64,000 bases of DNA from UBA6059 sp040219045 (GCA_965229505.1 OZ245881.1:868001-932000), one strand, 5' to 3'; counted from the first letter of the stretch, positions 9,801 through 19,809 are shown. Numbers and translations: made by a program. Notes: a model not told the origin generated them from the letters alone.

Positions 9801-12800
9801 GACTCATCGATATCTGCTGGTGCAAACTCGCCTGATACGGAATAGGACAAAAAGGACTTTTCTGTCCGCGGCTCGTAGATCAACTCGATGGGGTGGCTCT
9901 CTAATGTCAGGCCTGGAACAAGATTATTGGTTACCTTAAGTATATAAGTACCTTCTGAGTCTATTGACGGGTTTTCTATTTGGTACTCCTCCTCCGTAGC
10001 TCCCTCAATAAGCTCATTGTCTTTATACCATTGGTAGCTGTTGGCTGTGCCACCAACTGGAGCTTGGCTTAGTGTAATTTCGGAACTTCCAGCAATTACA
10101 ATGGTTTGATATTGCCCAAATGAAAGCTGAGGAGAATAATAGCCCGGTAAATCAAACAAAGAAATATTTGGTTCAATATCGGCGAAGGTCAACTTGTTAG
10201 TATGTGCAATGATCCGAAGGTCAGGTTTTGTTGCTGACACATTAGGCAGGCTGTCAAAAAGGTTATCAATTATGCTGAGGTCCGATAACAACTCTAGCTC
10301 TAGAAAATCTCTTGGAACCGTTCCCGTAAGTTGATTACGAGACAAATACACCCTCTCCAATTTATCCAAGAGTGCCATAGAAACTGGTAGCTCTCCACTC
10401 AAGTTATTATTCTCAATATCAAATACTCGAAGGTTGCTCATATCTCCAATCTCATCTGGTAAAGTACCTGACAGGTTATTATCAGTAAAAGAGAAATAGT
10501 CCAGAGAAGTTAGTAATCCGATTTCGGGTGGTATGGCTCCAGAGAAATAGTTTCTATTAAGTACAAGATTTTCAAGCAACGCTAATTGGCTTATCTCTTT
10601 AGGTATCTCACCAGTTAACTCGTTATCCCCTAAATCAATTGAACGAAGAGAAGACATATTACCAATCTCAGGCGGAAGATTTCCGCTAATTGAATTGCTT
10701 GCTAAATGAAGGTCTTCAAGGTTGCTCAATAGTCCAAAGGTCTGCGGAATTGATCCCGACAGTTCGTTAGTATGCATATACAGCAACTGCAGCTCACTAA
10801 CAAAACCTACCTCAGTTGGTATAGAACCAGAAATATTATTTTCTTCAAGGCTTAGGTGTGTCAACGCAGTAAGGTCCCCAATCTCAGCAGGTAAGCTTCC
10901 ATTAAGATTGTTTCCATTCAATTCTAGCATTATCACCCTATCACTATGAATGGTCACTCCATGCCATGTATTGATATCACCTGTTAGCCAGTTGGTGTTA
11001 CTAGTCCAGTTATCCCCGTCAGTGCTTTCGTAGAGCGCGACCAGAGCGAGTGAGTCTGTTCGCAGCAAGTATTCTCCATCACATATCAAACCATTTCCTG
11101 TGATATTCCTTCCAGCCTTCCAGTCCTGATAAATCTGATCTAAAGGCTCACATAGGTTGGTATTCCTATAGTCAAATGTTTGCCATGACTTCAAAGCAAG
11201 ATTAGCTAGGTTGACAAATGATAATGGAATTAGTCCTTTGAAATCATTTGATTGTAAACCCAGGCGCTCAAGTTTGGTCAAATTCCCCAATTCTGAAGGA
11301 AGTTCTCCACTGAGAACGTTACCGCTTAGATACAACCAGTCAAGATTTACAAGGTTACCAAAGCTAGTAGGAATAGTTCCAGTAAAGTTATTGTCACCCA
11401 AATACAGCCTGTAAAGACGTGTGAGATTTCCAATTTCAGAAGGCAACTCTCCTTCGAAACTGTTCGAGCTCAAGCCAAGGGAGTAGAGTGAAGTGAGATT
11501 TCCAATTTCAGAAGGGATAGAACCTACAAGCTGATTTGATCCCACATCTAATCTTTCTAATTGCGTCATACTGTAGATACCTTCTGGAAGGTATCCTGTC
11601 AAACTATTTCCCTTTAAGGAGAGTGATTTTAGCGATCTCATATTCGTCAGCTCGTCGGGAATTTCTCCAATCAATTCGTTGTATTCAAATGAAAGGGTTT
11701 CAAGGTTTGTGAAATTCTTAATGGTTGTAGGTATAGAACCTGAAATTTCGTTTTCGCCTAAAGATATTGTCTTTAAGTTGTTTGATACGTCTGAGAAGTT
11801 ACTAGGAATACTAGAAAGACTGTTTGACCTAGCTTCAAAAGAACTTAGCAGACTTAACTGAAATAATTCTATAGGAATGTGACCTGAAAGAGAATTATAC
11901 CCAACACTGAAATATTTGAGTTCATGAAGGTTGCCAATTTCGGCGGGAATAGACCCAGTCAAATTATTGGAATAAAGATACAGCTCCTGAAGGTCTGTCA
12001 ACATACCAAATTCTATTGGAATTTGACCTTCTAGATTATTTAAACTTAAATTGAGGTCAGTCAAGTTCAATAAATTGGACAAAGCAATTGGGATATGTCC
12101 GCTAAGCTGATTGCGATGAAGATCCAATTTTTTAAGACTTATTAAATCACCCACTTCAGCAGGAATATTACCTGTCAGGTTATTTGCGCCCAACTTCATC
12201 GTATCAAGGTTGATTAACCCCCCCAGCTCAGACGGTATGGAGCCCGATAATTGATTACTCATTAGATCTAGCCTTTTGAGTTTCTCTAATTGCCCCAGAG
12301 ATGAAGGTATGCTTCCCGTCAAATTGCTGGTATTGAGTATCAATTCTTCGAGCATGCTCAGACTTCCAATTTCCATAGGAATTTGACCTGACAGGTTATT
12401 AGCACCAACGCAACATGTGTGGTCTTCTAAAATACCTAATCTCACTTGCGTCACTCTTCCATCCTTCACCGTCACTCCATACCAAGTATCTATATCCCCG
12501 GTCAGCCAGTTATCATTATTCGTCCAGTTGTCTCCATCTGTGCTTTCATAGAGGGCGACCAGGGCGAGGGAGTCGGTGTAGAGGCTTTTGACCTCTTCCT
12601 CCATTTCTACACTTACGATCCATTGTTTCTTTGTCTGGCCATCTGAAGCCGTCACTTCAACACAAACGGGTGATGAGTAATCCAACTCAGTAACTCCACT
12701 CTCTATGGGTTGAGTCGAAGTAGAAAGATAAGTGACTGTCAGGTATGGACGGAGTTCTGTAATTGGATGCTCTCTCGTTGCAAACACCAGACTTCTAAAT

Positions 12801-15800
12801 GGGTTTGGGTTTAGCATCTTCATTAAAAATCCGTGACTATTGTCTATATCAACAATCGCATCTTGCACCAATCCTGTAACATCCACCTCGTAATTCTGTC
12901 GCGGACTAGTGGATGCGCTTAGTAGGCCCTGATTTACAGTCGTTACGCTTGGAAGCCCATTCCAACTAACTGATTCTTCCCATTGAGAGGTAATTCGTTG
13001 AATAGACGCGGCATTGGATCCACTCAGCTGTGAATGCTCTGAAGATTGCAAAACAACAGCTGTTGGGTCGTTGTACAAATAAAGTGTTGCCTCCGATATT
13101 TGAGCATTCGCGGGTACTGATGATAGATCAAAATCTATGAGTGAGTATATACTTGACTCTTGTCCACCGTGAGTCCATTCTGCTATACCCATATCTGGGC
13201 GCTCACCTCGATTGCTGGTTCCGGTAGGATCAAGACTAAAAACTATTGCGTCTTTAATGGAAGGAAGATTCGCGGATGCATCATCACACGTTTCCAACGT
13301 AGCTCCTTCGGAAGCACTAAAATCAGCAACCATGCTGATAAGATCAGTGCCAAATGGCATGGTAATACTGATCTCAGCATTTTCTGTATCAACCACAGTT
13401 TCGCCAATCTGACCATCAAAAGAAAATGTCAATATTTCAGACCCACCGCTGCAAACCAACCCGCTGCTGACAATATTCCTACCTTCTTTCCAGTCTTGGT
13501 AAGCCTGGTCTAGAGGTTCGCAGAGGTTGGTATTTGAGTAGTCAAATTTGATTCTGGCCTCACCTAGTCCAAGATTTTCAAGATTGACAAAGGACAATGG
13601 GATTGAACCAGATAGATCATTGTTCGAAATCTCTAGTCTTTCTAATTTATTAAGGTTACCTAGTTCCGCAGGAACAGGTCCATTGATCCTATTATTCCCT
13701 AAAAATAGAGTTTCAAGTTTGGTCAAACTACCAAGCTCCGTAGGAATGACTCCTTCTAGATCGTTGAATCCTAGAGATAGTTTAGTCAGCTCTGATAAGT
13801 TGCCTAGTTCAAGCGGAATTGAACCTGCAATTTGATTTCCTGCCAACAAGAGCTCATTTAATTGAGACCCATCTCCAATGCTAGGAGGAAGAGTACCGCT
13901 TAGATTATTATCAACTAACTGAAGTTTTTCCAAGCTTTCTAAATCAAATACTTCTTTAGGTATACCTCCGCTCAAATCATTGGAAAACAGGTCTAAAACT
14001 CGTAATTCTGAAAGGTTTTCTATCTCATTGGATAATGAACCTGAAATGTCATTACTAGATAGATCTAGTATCTTGAGTTTTGTCAAAGAATACAATTCAA
14101 TAGGGATAACCCCTATCATATTGTTTCCAATTTGGTTTTGTATTTCTTCCGAACCATCTGGGCTGTCTAGTACAATCTCGATCACCCGGCCATCCTCCAC
14201 AGTCACCCCATACCAAGTATCTACATCTCCTGTTAGCCAATTCTCATTATTAGTCCAGTTATCACCATCAGTGCTCTCATAGAGCGCAATCAGAGCGAGG
14301 GAGTCTTTCACAAAATCCCCATAGGGAGCAGCGCAAGTATTGGAGTTAATATAAAGTGATAAATCACCAGCCCAATCCAAGTAGTCACTACTGATTGGCT
14401 CGCACAGAAGTGGATTATCATAGATCACGAATGTGGATAATTCTGTCAGGTCACTCACTTGTTCAGGTACCAGACCGTGCAGGTTGTTGCCATCAAAGGC
14501 CAGGGCCTGTAGCTTCGACAAGCTGTAAATAGAAGCTGGAACTTCATCATATAAATTGTTGCCACTTAACCCCAAAACCTCCAGGGTTGTCATATTCCCT
14601 ATCTCTACAGGTATACTACCTCCTAGTTGACAGTAGGATAAGTTCAATATACGAAGATTGGTAAACCCATCTATGGAGTTGGGTATTGGCCCATCAATTA
14701 GGAGATTGTCCTGCAAATTCAGAATCTCAAGCTGATCAAGCTCAAGGAGTATCGGCAGCATTGTAGGTAATTGTCCATTAATGGTATTCGCAGATAATTC
14801 AAGGCTAATGACTTTTCCATCACCATCCAGCTTCACCCCATACCATTCGTGTACCGGAGTATCCAGCCAATGGTCATTTCGCCTCCAACTCAATCCCTGC
14901 GCTGCTTGATAAAATGCCATTAACGCCAGTGAATCCTGAACATCTGCTCCGAGATAATCACAAGTAACAGTTGCTCCATACTCCTGAAGTCCCTGGGTGA
15001 AGTTGATGTAGGCGACTGTGGTTGGTTCACATAAGCTAGTATTCGAAAAATCGAGATGAGTTAGTGATCGACTGTAGATGATCTCCGATGGAATTTTTCC
15101 TTCTAAATTAGTAGCAGATAAGTTGAGGTTCATCAGTGAGTACATGTCGCCAATACCTGTTGGCAATTGACCTGATAAGTCATTGCCCGATAAGTCCACT
15201 GCCGTATAATTTACTCCGTTGACCCAGCCAGTCACCAACTCACCTACGAGATTATTATCGGACAAATCGATCTCTGTAACGCTACCGTTCGCCACAGTAA
15301 TCCCATGCCACTGTACAACAGGTGCTGTCAGCCACCCCGTACTATTTGTCCAATTTTCTCCTCCCAGGTTTTCATATATATACACCAGATTAAGAGAATC
15401 GAGCGTGGAGATGCTTGGATCATCGCAGAACTTAAGTGCATGACATATGTAGTTGTTATCGCACCACAACTCGAAAGACTGATTACTTGGAATACAAAGA
15501 TCAGTGTTAAAGAATGTCATGTTTTGTGCTGTAGTCAAAGTAACTTCCGCAGGAAGCGGCCCTGACAATGGATTATTACCCACCCATAGCGTACTTAGGC
15601 CATCTATTAGGAAGATGTTCTCTGGAACATTTCCTTCTAGCTGATTTCCTGATATATTGATTTGAACTGCTTTGGTCAGATTACCTAATGAGGAGGGGAT
15701 AACTCCACTCAGGTAGTTACGGCTTAGACTCAACTCATACAGTTCAGACAGATTGCCCAGGTCATCGGGTATTTCACCCGTGAGCTCATTTGAACTCAGC

Positions 15801-17182
15801 AAAAGAGAGGTAAGCTCAGTCAATTGCCCAAGTCCGTTGGGAATGCTACCGATCAATCGATTTGAGTTCATGTTTAAATGGCTTACTCGAAAATCATCAT
15901 TGACAGTGATTCCAAACCAACTCTCCACAGGCCCTGTCAACCAGTTATCATTATTGATCCAGTTATCACCATCAGTGCTCTCATAGAGAGCGACCAGGGC
16001 GAGGGAGTCTGATTCAAGCGAGAGGTTCAACTCGCATACTTGTCCATTATCAATTACCTCCCTACCATTTAGCCATTCATTATAAGTATCGAATGAAGGG
16101 GCACATAAACCCGTATCGCTATAATCGAATTTGAAAACTTTCGGGGAATAGGCATTTACACCTAAATATTGAAGATTGATAATGTTAATAGGAATTGCTC
16201 CATCAAAGCCATTATCGCTCATGTCCAAACTACGAAGGTTTACTAAATCACCTATACTTAAAGGTATTTGACCAGACAAATTATTGTCTCTCATCAACAA
16301 GCTACTTAGACTTGTCAAGGAGCCAATTGATAAGGGTAAACTTCCCGTTAAATTATTTTGACTAAGATCGAGATAATTCAGACTTGTCAATTCACTCCAA
16401 TCTCCCGGTAGAGTTCCTGATAACTCATTGTCATTTACTTTCAGCTCTCTTAATCTTCCATTCGAAAATAATGAGGTAGGAATAGAACCTGTTAACTCGT
16501 TGTGTGAAAGATCCAATTTGCCAATATTACCCATTTCACCAAGTTCACTAGGGATATTACCGGTAAGTTGATTGTTAGATAGTTGGATTGAATAGAGCTC
16601 ATCATTATTTTGAAAAGCCAATGGTATTGACCCACTTAACTGGTTATTGGCCATATTCAAAACGACTAATTCACGAAAGCCAGCATATTGAGATGGTATG
16701 GAACCTGCTATAAGGTTATTTTCAAGATAGAGTTCATTCAATTTGGGCATAGAGGACAATGACACAGGAAGATTTCCACTCAACACATTATTCGCCAAGT
16801 CAATAACACCCAAAAGACCTAAGTTAGATATTGAAGCGGGTATAGTACCATTCAATGCATTATCCTGGAGATACAGCAACTGTAAAAATGATATTAATCC
16901 AAGTTCTGTTGGAAGCGCGCCCTCCAGGCCGTTATTGTTCAAAAACAGATAAACCACTCTACCTCCATCAACTTCTACCCCATACCAGCTCTCCACAGGC
17001 CCTGTCAACCAGTTATCATTATTGATCCAGTTATCCCCATTGGTGCTTTCATACAGGGCGACCAGAGCTAAAGAGTCCTGCTCATTGACTTGCGCCTTGG
17101 CGGAGCAGAGAACACCAACAGTCAAGAAAAGAAGTAGAAAAAATCGAAACATAGAGAGGCTAGGTTGCAGTAGTAATTTCAT
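6869..17182 (-). CDS. Giant T9SS-secreted surface protein with seven plant-type LRR modules
   Basis: A 3437-residue protein with an N-terminal signal; the start could also be Met11. Seven modules begin with a cap like DSLALVALYES...NW..W.GV near residues 36, 391, 597, 751, 961, 1536 and 2041. Each cap leads into 24-residue repeats of the form G.IP..LG.L..L..L.L..N.LSG, typical of plant receptor kinases. Two Ig-like segments resembling DUF5018 follow modules 5 and 7. The first is interrupted by a DNRLRE-like domain (about 1295-1495). Residues about 2560-3080 hold SprB-like repeats with VTD..TGC motifs. Two carboxypeptidase-regulatory-like beta domains (about 3120-3330) precede a type A sorting domain (IYPNPVQN to the C-terminus). 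The protein is thus exported through T9SS and anchored or released at the surface, probably for adhesion. It stands alone, convergent with the LRR operon. Confidence 0.93.
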   Translation of the reverse strand: MKLLLQPSLSMFRFFLLLFLTVGVLCSAKAQVNEQDSLALVALYESTNGDNWINNDNWLTGPVESWYGVEVDGGRVVYLFLNNNGLEGALPTELGLISFLQLLYLQDNALNGTIPASISNLGLLGVIDLANNVLSGNLPVSLSSMPKLNELYLENNLIAGSIPSQYAGFRELVVLNMANNQLSGSIPLAFQNNDELYSIQLSNNQLTGNIPSELGEMGNIGKLDLSHNELTGSIPTSLFSNGRLRELKVNDNELSGTLPGDWSELTSLNYLDLSQNNLTGSLPLSIGSLTSLSSLLMRDNNLSGQIPLSIGDLVNLRSLDMSDNGFDGAIPINIINLQYLGVNAYSPKVFKFDYSDTGLCAPSFDTYNEWLNGREVIDNGQVCELNLSLESDSLALVALYESTDGDNWINNDNWLTGPVESWFGITVNDDFRVSHLNMNSNRLIGSIPNGLGQLTELTSLLLSSNELTGEIPDDLGNLSELYELSLSRNYLSGVIPSSLGNLTKAVQINISGNQLEGNVPENIFLIDGLSTLWVGNNPLSGPLPAEVTLTTAQNMTFFNTDLCIPSNQSFELWCDNNYICHALKFCDDPSISTLDSLNLVYIYENLGGENWTNSTGWLTAPVVQWHGITVANGSVTEIDLSDNNLVGELVTGWVNGVNYTAVDLSGNDLSGQLPTGIGDMYSLMNLNLSATNLEGKIPSEIIYSRSLTHLDFSNTSLCEPTTVAYINFTQGLQEYGATVTCDYLGADVQDSLALMAFYQAAQGLSWRRNDHWLDTPVHEWYGVKLDGDGKVISLELSANTINGQLPTMLPILLELDQLEILNLQDNLLIDGPIPNSIDGFTNLRILNLSYCQLGGSIPVEIGNMTTLEVLGLSGNNLYDEVPASIYSLSKLQALAFDGNNLHGLVPEQVSDLTELSTFVIYDNPLLCEPISSDYLDWAGDLSLYINSNTCAAPYGDFVKDSLALIALYESTDGDNWTNNENWLTGDVDTWYGVTVEDGRVIEIVLDSPDGSEEIQNQIGNNMIGVIPIELYSLTKLKILDLSSNDISGSLSNEIENLSELRVLDLFSNDLSGGIPKEVFDLESLEKLQLVDNNLSGTLPPSIGDGSQLNELLLAGNQIAGSIPLELGNLSELTKLSLGFNDLEGVIPTELGSLTKLETLFLGNNRINGPVPAELGNLNKLERLEISNNDLSGSIPLSFVNLENLGLGEARIKFDYSNTNLCEPLDQAYQDWKEGRNIVSSGLVCSGGSEILTFSFDGQIGETVVDTENAEISITMPFGTDLISMVADFSASEGATLETCDDASANLPSIKDAIVFSLDPTGTSNRGERPDMGIAEWTHGGQESSIYSLIDFDLSSVPANAQISEATLYLYNDPTAVVLQSSEHSQLSGSNAASIQRITSQWEESVSWNGLPSVTTVNQGLLSASTSPRQNYEVDVTGLVQDAIVDIDNSHGFLMKMLNPNPFRSLVFATREHPITELRPYLTVTYLSTSTQPIESGVTELDYSSPVCVEVTASDGQTKKQWIVSVEMEEEVKSLYTDSLALVALYESTDGDNWTNNDNWLTGDIDTWYGVTVKDGRVTQVRLGILEDHTCCVGANNLSGQIPMEIGSLSMLEELILNTSNLTGSIPSSLGQLEKLKRLDLMSNQLSGSIPSELGGLINLDTMKLGANNLTGNIPAEVGDLISLKKLDLHRNQLSGHIPIALSNLLNLTDLNLSLNNLEGQIPIEFGMLTDLQELYLYSNNLTGSIPAEIGNLHELKYFSVGYNSLSGHIPIELFQLSLLSSFEARSNSLSSIPSNFSDVSNNLKTISLGENEISGSIPTTIKNFTNLETLSFEYNELIGEIPDELTNMRSLKSLSLKGNSLTGYLPEGIYSMTQLERLDVGSNQLVGSIPSEIGNLTSLYSLGLSSNSFEGELPSEIGNLTRLYRLYLGDNNFTGTIPTSFGNLVNLDWLYLSGNVLSGELPSELGNLTKLERLGLQSNDFKGLIPLSFVNLANLALKSWQTFDYRNTNLCEPLDQIYQDWKAGRNITGNGLICDGEYLLRTDSLALVALYESTDGDNWTSNTNWLTGDINTWHGVTIHSDRVIMLELNGNNLNGSLPAEIGDLTALTHLSLEENNISGSIPTEVGFVSELQLLYMHTNELSGSIPQTFGLLSNLEDLHLASNSISGNLPPEIGNMSSLRSIDLGDNELTGEIPKEISQLALLENLVLNRNYFSGAIPPEIGLLTSLDYFSFTDNNLSGTLPDEIGDMSNLRVFDIENNNLSGELPVSMALLDKLERVYLSRNQLTGTVPRDFLELELLSDLSIIDNLFDSLPNVSATKPDLRIIAHTNKLTFADIEPNISLFDLPGYYSPQLSFGQYQTIVIAGSSEITLSQAPVGGTANSYQWYKDNELIEGATEEEYQIENPSIDSEGTYILKVTNNLVPGLTLESHPIELIYEPRTEKSFLSYSVSGEFAPADIDESGRSITVYLPCDASDIATPSFELSGGAQAFVDDEAQVSGVTSIDLSEPVDYTVIAEDGSESLWTITVANPNPIEIFSTIYHLSSCNTSNGSITLDSIRLDSDQIILLPNGRYSLQWSNASTGHQIEVTSEGNYSVEVTDNETGCSYNRSFDVLTKDLEGALSLRVKRDNTSCGVANGFISVDANIGSSQRLGFAWYNGTTASGAVIGLTKAIDNLEAGSYTLVVTDLDSDCTTSLTETIEDAQQTLDISLKSRANKSCKIPAGTVELTTITVDGEERTSTLGYRIEWSQTEDIENVLAQTREVNGLASGTYYARLIGVATACTSPVRSITVVDDQPSLNFNVTTAPNSRCDDTGNGSATLTSLPENHQIRWYRGETLLQGKTSSSINALTSGSYMAVVTDKTSGCEATSTFEIETATSAITLEVASNENTSCGEPTGEARVVAVLVGAQRTTNLEAFSFEWWLPNEEARLIQGRTSTLSNVLGDDYFVQVTLDSIGCQSAPLKTTVEEDIQNFAVALTQSRSDLPGAQGTGQLQVEILEQPEEYTISWYEGDLPTGFVIGESTTLDNVNEGLYTIRVTDQRTGCEVTATFEVGVDERQAQEISFDLPEIVNIADLPLTLEATSGQGLPVSFTVVEGQGTISQNQLTAEAKGTIVIKAYNEGTTAVAYAESIRTVKVVSDFYLAGTVTGAADGSQVSGEVVVFTLDGEVFAQSSFTDGSYFIDGLPEGKYRLLIEVTGAFNALAFDTYYNRQLLWQRATILTINDDTEVNVELIPKTTSNMTGTGSITGRVVRTDGGSRIVVGRTLDGTPLADVDIYLYDRSTNDVVAQSKTDDDGVFLFDNIPSGQYYFRIDAVGFEIADLGADIDYGEEEGTLQISAALGQEGLTVEYVVVSGVEEALLKDISIYPNPVQNILHVEDALNRIRSIQFLNLTGQLTRTFEANLSGQYDISLLTNGMYMMRIELEGKQFVHSKVLIRH

Positions 17183-17196
17183 ATAACACCAGAAAA

Positions 17197-17226
17197 TAAA
17201 AATAACACCCTCTGGCCTAAATCAAA
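17197..17226 (-). promoter_or_regulatory. Promoter for the giant LRR gene
   Basis: On the minus strand, TTTG (complement of 17223-17226) is followed after 18 bp by TATTTTTA (complement of 17197-17204). This matches seven of eight positions of TANNTTTG. The ATG is at 17182, so the leader would be very short. Motif match only. Confidence 0.5.
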
Positions 17227-17516
17227 ACTTACAGAATACTAAATGGCGAACAACTGACCAAAATCGCTCAAATAGCTCATAATTAGGTAAATCCCCTATT
17301 AACCGTACACCAGAGGGAAACCATTTCAGGCCTTGACATTAACAAAACCTATGGAGGTACATTTGGTAATTAACAGCCAACCACGGGCTAATTCAATCTT
17401 CGAACTCCGTTAGAAAACTCATCTCGCATAATTCACCTAACCGATCAAACGCTCATTAGCACACTGCTGTAAGCCGACTTTTATTCCACTGGGAAGTAGT
17501 TCATTTTTAGTGGTTC
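17227..17516. other. Intergenic stretch between divergent genes
   Basis: This region of about 290 bp lies between the giant LRR gene promoter and the dehydrogenase start. It is AT-rich, with no convincing open frame, RNA gene or hairpin. It presumably holds the promoter of the 17517 gene, but no clear TANNTTTG box was found close to that ATG. Confidence 0.5.
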
Positions 17517-18563
17517 ATGGAGCAGAACATTTTCCAATTACTCATTGCCAGCTATCTCGAAGAGGAACATGTCGAGAAGATCAAACAAGTTGACAACCGG
17601 ATCAATGTGATCTATCGACCCGACCTGCTAAGGCCTCCGAGGTATTCCGCAGATCATAAGGGGGAACCCATACCCAGGTCAGCAGCTCGGGAAAAAGAGT
17701 GGCTCGATCTGCTTGCCCAAGCTGACATCCTGTTTGATTTTGACCAGACACATATCGAGGACTTACCAGAAGTGGCTCCCAGAGTGCAGTGGCTGCAAGC
17801 CACCAGCTCAGGTATTGGTCAGTTTGTGAATAACAATGGGTACGACACGAGGATGCCCAATACTACCTTCACCACCGCAAAAGGTGTCCATGCTCAGCCA
17901 CTGGCAGAGTTTTGTATCATGGTCATGCTCATGTTTCACAAGGGCGTGCCGCGCATGCTTGAGGAGCAACAGCGCCACCACTGGGAGCGCTATGCGGGTA
18001 CCGACCTTTCCGGTAGGACGCTCGTCATCCTCGGCCTGGGCAGTGTCGGTCAGCGCACCGCGCAGTTGGCCAAAGCCTTTGGGATGCATGTGATCGGTGT
18101 GAAAAGGACCGTCGAAGGTCTGTCCCCTACGGCATTATCGGTAGATGAGCTATACGACCAATCGATGCTCTCAGCAGTGCTCCCAAGGGCCGAGCACCTG
18201 GTGATCATCACGCCGCATACACCTGAAACAGAAGGATTACTCGGTGCTAATGAGATCGCGCTGCTGCCCAAAGGATGTACATTCATCAATATCGGACGGG
18301 GTGCCGTAGTTGATGAGCAGGCATTAGTCAAGGCCTTGGAGTCAGGTCAGATCGGTGCGGCAGGCTTAGATGTATTTGAGGTAGAGCCCCTACCGGAAAA
18401 CAGTCCGCTGTGGGACATGCCCAATGTGCTCATCAGCCCGCATTCTGCCAGCACCAGTGATCGCGAAAACAGTAGAATCACCGATCTTTTTATCGAAAAC
18501 ATCAAGCGCTTTTTAGACGAACGACCGCTACTCAATGTGCTGGACACACAGAAGCGATTTTGA
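17517..18563 (+). CDS. D-2-hydroxyacid dehydrogenase (NAD(P)-dependent)
   Basis: A 348-residue cytosolic enzyme of the D-isomer-specific 2-hydroxyacid dehydrogenase family, which interconverts 2-oxoacids (for example glyoxylate or hydroxypyruvate) and D-2-hydroxyacids. The dinucleotide site GLGSVGQ is at 173-179. The catalytic triad is intact: Arg261 in NIGRG, Glu290 in the VEPLP segment, and His309 in SPHSA. The residue after the second glycine-rich strand lies in VKRT, where a basic residue would favour NADPH, as in GhrA-type reductases. The N-terminal substrate domain is complete. It is followed 45 bp later by the DUF819 gene on the same strand, possibly as a short operon. The exact substrate cannot be determined. 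Confidence 0.92.
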   Translation: MEQNIFQLLIASYLEEEHVEKIKQVDNRINVIYRPDLLRPPRYSADHKGEPIPRSAAREKEWLDLLAQADILFDFDQTHIEDLPEVAPRVQWLQATSSGIGQFVNNNGYDTRMPNTTFTTAKGVHAQPLAEFCIMVMLMFHKGVPRMLEEQQRHHWERYAGTDLSGRTLVILGLGSVGQRTAQLAKAFGMHVIGVKRTVEGLSPTALSVDELYDQSMLSAVLPRAEHLVIITPHTPETEGLLGANEIALLPKGCTFINIGRGAVVDEQALVKALESGQIGAAGLDVFEVEPLPENSPLWDMPNVLISPHSASTSDRENSRITDLFIENIKRFLDERPLLNVLDTQKRF

Positions 18564-18608
18564 TGTATCAGGAAAAATGTAAATTAAACTTTGCCTAACA
18601 CATTCATT

Positions 18609-19751
18609 ATGATTCAAGATCCGGTTGCAATATTCTTCATCATGGCCTTCATTGTGATTCTGTCCTTGTGGCTGGAGCGGTCTGTACCTTTTCTCAAGAA
18701 GATGGGATCAGCATCATTATGCATTATTATGGGCATCATTCTGTCCAACAGTACCATTATCCCCGGCGAATCACCTGTCTACGATTTTTTAATGAGTGAA
18801 GCGGTCACGGCAAGTATCGTCCTCATACTGCTAAGCGTAAGTATCAAGTCTCTGAAAATGGCAGGTAGCACCATGCTCAAGGCATTTCTGGTAGGATCTA
18901 TCGGTTCTGCCCTGGGTGGTATCACCATGTCTTATGTCTTGAATGAGGCTATCGGCCCTGAGTCATGGAAACTGGCCGGACAGTTCACCGGTACCTACAT
19001 CGGTGGTGGCATGAACTTCGCCGCGCTCGGCAATGCCTTCCAGACCACCAGCAGCCTCTTCACGGCCGGTATAGCTGCCGATGTAATCCTGACCGCCATA
19101 TGGCTCATCGTGTGTCTCGCCGCGCCACTTCTTTTGGGCAGCAAGGAGAAAGCCACTCCCCTACCGGAAGAGGATACCTCAACCGAGGACAAGCCCAAAA
19201 CACTCGAAAAAGCCTTGTACAACAGCCTCAAGGCCATACCCATTCAGGACATGGCCGCATTCACAGGTATCACCATTGGCTGCATGCTAGGGTCCGATCT
19301 CCTGGCGGAATGGATGCCCTTCCTACCTAAAATCCTTTGGCTGACCACCCTGGCCCTACTCATGGGTCAGTTGCCCGTCGTAAGACAACTATCCGGCGGT
19401 GCGATGCTAGGCAACTATCTCCTGTTGCTCTTTTTAGCAAGTAATGGCGCTAAGTCGGTTGTAGCCAATATAGTAGCGGTAGGCCCTGCTATATTCTACT
19501 TCGCCCTGGGTACCATCTTCATTCATGGCATTTTCATTTTCGGAGTGGGCAAGCTCCTCAAGATCGATGCAGCTATCCTTGCGGTGGCCTCCCAGGCCAA
19601 TGTCGGAGGCTCTTCTTCTGCACTAGCATTAGCCAGTGCCCGAGGCTATGGCGACCTGGTACTGCCTGGTGTCGCAGTAGGGCTGCTCGGCTATGCAGTG
19701 GGTAACTACCTCGGTTTTTTCGTGGGTAATATGATGCAGGGGATACTGTAA
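18609..19751 (+). CDS. DUF819 family integral membrane protein
   Basis: A 380-residue hydrophobic protein with about ten to twelve membrane segments. The ATG at 18609 is preferred to an in-frame TTG at 18591, because the TTG lies inside a likely promoter box (AAACTTTG at 18586-18593). Family hallmarks are the paired glycine-rich re-entrant-like segments TYIGGGMNFAALG in the first half and SQANVGGSSSALALA in the second. These mirror each other, as in the inverted-repeat architecture of the YjcL/DUF819 proteins. A charged cytoplasmic loop (about 185-205, EKATPLPEED) separates the halves. A carrier function is assumed for the family, but no substrate is established. It follows the 2-hydroxyacid dehydrogenase, so an organic-acid substrate is conceivable; this is inference. 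Confidence 0.9.
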   Translation: MIQDPVAIFFIMAFIVILSLWLERSVPFLKKMGSASLCIIMGIILSNSTIIPGESPVYDFLMSEAVTASIVLILLSVSIKSLKMAGSTMLKAFLVGSIGSALGGITMSYVLNEAIGPESWKLAGQFTGTYIGGGMNFAALGNAFQTTSSLFTAGIAADVILTAIWLIVCLAAPLLLGSKEKATPLPEEDTSTEDKPKTLEKALYNSLKAIPIQDMAAFTGITIGCMLGSDLLAEWMPFLPKILWLTTLALLMGQLPVVRQLSGGAMLGNYLLLLFLASNGAKSVVANIVAVGPAIFYFALGTIFIHGIFIFGVGKLLKIDAAILAVASQANVGGSSSALALASARGYGDLVLPGVAVGLLGYAVGNYLGFFVGNMMQGIL

Positions 19752-19809
19752 GAGTTTTATCTCTTGTTGTTCATATGCCATTTAGGATTTGACTTATTAT
19801 CTTTAATCT

